NCBI GenBank assembly: GCA_013416795.1
Contig: RQSC01001312.1
Span: 32,007 to 48,568 of the forward strand
DNA from: Prasinococcaceae sp. CCMP 1430
Taxonomy: Eukaryota > Prasinodermophyta > Palmophyllophyceae > Prasinococcales > Prasinococcaceae
DNA: 16,562 bases
Reading direction: 5' to 3'
The position numbers were made by a program, and so were the translations under genes. Shown piece by piece: positions 15,898 through 16,562 of this stretch (positions are counted from its first letter, which is position 1; each line of letters starts with the position of its first letter). The notes below the pieces were generated by a model. That model saw only the letters and a list, made by a program, of their open reading frames with translations, did no database searches and had not been told where the DNA came from.

Positions 15898-16562
15898 TTA
15901 CTTGATGTGCGCGTTGGGCACGCTCGACGCGCACGCGCCCGCGGCGCACTTGAGCGGCACGCCCTTGTAGCACGCGGCGCCCTGGGCGTCGGTGGTGAGG
16001 TCGGGCGCGACCTTCTCGAACTGCTTCTTCTTGGGCACGAGCACCTCGGCGGGCTCGCCGTCGAAGCCCTCGGCGGTGACGCGCTCGCCGAGCGCGGCGC
16101 CCTCGGGCGGGACCACGAAGTCGACCACCGTGTGGTCGGCGTTCGAGGCGCACAGCACCATGCCCTGCGACGCCACGTCGCGCATCTTGGACGGCTTGAC
16201 GTTGGCCAGCACGAGCACGCGCGCGCCCAGCATCTGCGCCTCCGTCTTGAACTTCACGAGGCCCGACACCACCTGCCGCGGCCCGCTCTCCTCGCCCATG
16301 TCGATCTTCTCCACCCACAGCGAGTCCGCGTTGGGGTGGCGCTCCACGGACACGATCTTGCCCACGCGGATGTTCAGCACGCTCACGTCGACCTCCTTGG
16401 CCTTCATGTCGCCGCCCTTGGCCGCCTTGGCGTCGCCGCCCTGGGCGGCCGCCTTGGCGGCCTTCTTCGCGGCCTTCTCCGCCTTCTTGTTGGCCATCTT
16501 CTTGCCCTCGGCGGCCGCGCCCGCCGCCGCGGGCGCGGTGGCCGCCGCCGCGGCCTTCGCCT
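15898..16562 (-). CDS. EMAPII/Arc1p-type tRNA-binding protein, 5' partial
   Basis: The minus-strand frame is open from the right edge to the stop at 15898-15900. An in-frame ATG lies at 16497 (199 residues from it), but the Ala/Lys-rich reading continues upstream to the edge, so the true start is probably outside. The protein has a lysine/alanine-rich leader. An OB-fold tRNA-binding domain follows from about residue 36: VLNIRVGKIVSVERHPNADS, then WVEKIDMGEE, RQVVSGLVKF, LANVKPSKMRDVASQGMVLC. A C-terminal EMAPII-like part comes last (FDGEP, PKKKQFEKVAPDL, YKGVPLKC, ending HIK). This arrangement occurs in AIMP1/p43, yeast Arc1p, and the C-termini of animal TyrRS and plant MetRS. It delivers tRNA to aminoacyl-tRNA synthetases in the cytosol. 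Whether it is free-standing or the tail of a synthetase depends on sequence beyond the window. No intron is seen. Confidence 0.9.
   Translation of the reverse strand, partial: AKAAAAATAPAAAGAAAEGKKMANKKAEKAAKKAAKAAAQGGDAKAAKGGDMKAKEVDVSVLNIRVGKIVSVERHPNADSLWVEKIDMGEESGPRQVVSGLVKFKTEAQMLGARVLVLANVKPSKMRDVASQGMVLCASNADHTVVDFVVPPEGAALGERVTAEGFDGEPAEVLVPKKKQFEKVAPDLTTDAQGAACYKGVPLKCAAGACASSVPNAHIK

Noticed and set aside
14492-16318. 608-codon minus-strand open frame read as one protein
   Set aside because: Only the MED6 core and the last nine codons are meaningful in this frame. The rest runs through introns and through the EMAPII-type gene in a wrong frame.

Overview
This window looks like nuclear DNA of a compact, very GC-rich, single-celled photosynthetic eukaryote. 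Fourteen short GT-AG introns (about 70-200 nt) interrupt seven of nine genes, and the gene set is eukaryotic: SCAMP, Mediator MED6, a PDK1-type kinase, and an EMAPII-type tRNA-binding protein. A CRTISO-like oxidoreductase points to a plastid. A GC-rich alga such as a haptophyte or pelagophyte is my inference; the sequence alone does not fix the lineage.

Layout, left to right. 1-505: a worn retroelement fragment and a (GC)n tract. 809-2050 (+): SCAMP, two exons. 2473-3578 (-): uncharacterised membrane-anchored protein, four exons including a 29-nt exon. 3842-5404 (+): secreted Vps62-like (DUF946) protein, no intron. 5595-8588 (-): a fused protein joining an FSH1-type serine hydrolase, an RWD domain and a Ygr210/Obg-type GTPase. 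8811-10162 (+): PDK1-like kinase without a PH domain. 10276-12209 (-): CRTISO-like FAD oxidoreductase. 12881-14297 (+): Fpg/Nei DNA glycosylase with Val2 in place of Pro2 and a histone-H1-like tail. 14492-15380 (-): MED6, first exon unresolved. 15898-16562 (-): EMAPII/Arc1p-type tRNA-binding protein, cut by the right edge.

The first eight genes strictly alternate in strand. Starts therefore face each other across short shared upstream regions (about 220-670 bp), and stops face each other across 113-422 bp. AT-rich islands stand out upstream of SCAMP, PDK1 and the glycosylase and are the best promoter candidates. Introns are full of alternating purine-pyrimidine CG/CA/TG runs, and all fourteen donors keep G at position +5.

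The genes do not form one pathway: they cover membrane traffic, signalling, translation, transcription, DNA repair and plastid metabolism. The most unusual item is the hydrolase-RWD-GTPase fusion. It places in one chain an RWD domain and an Obg-family GTPase, which yeast Gir2 and Rbg2 bring together as separate proteins. Splice sites were chosen by reading frame, motif continuity and GT-AG rules only, so no transcript evidence backs them.
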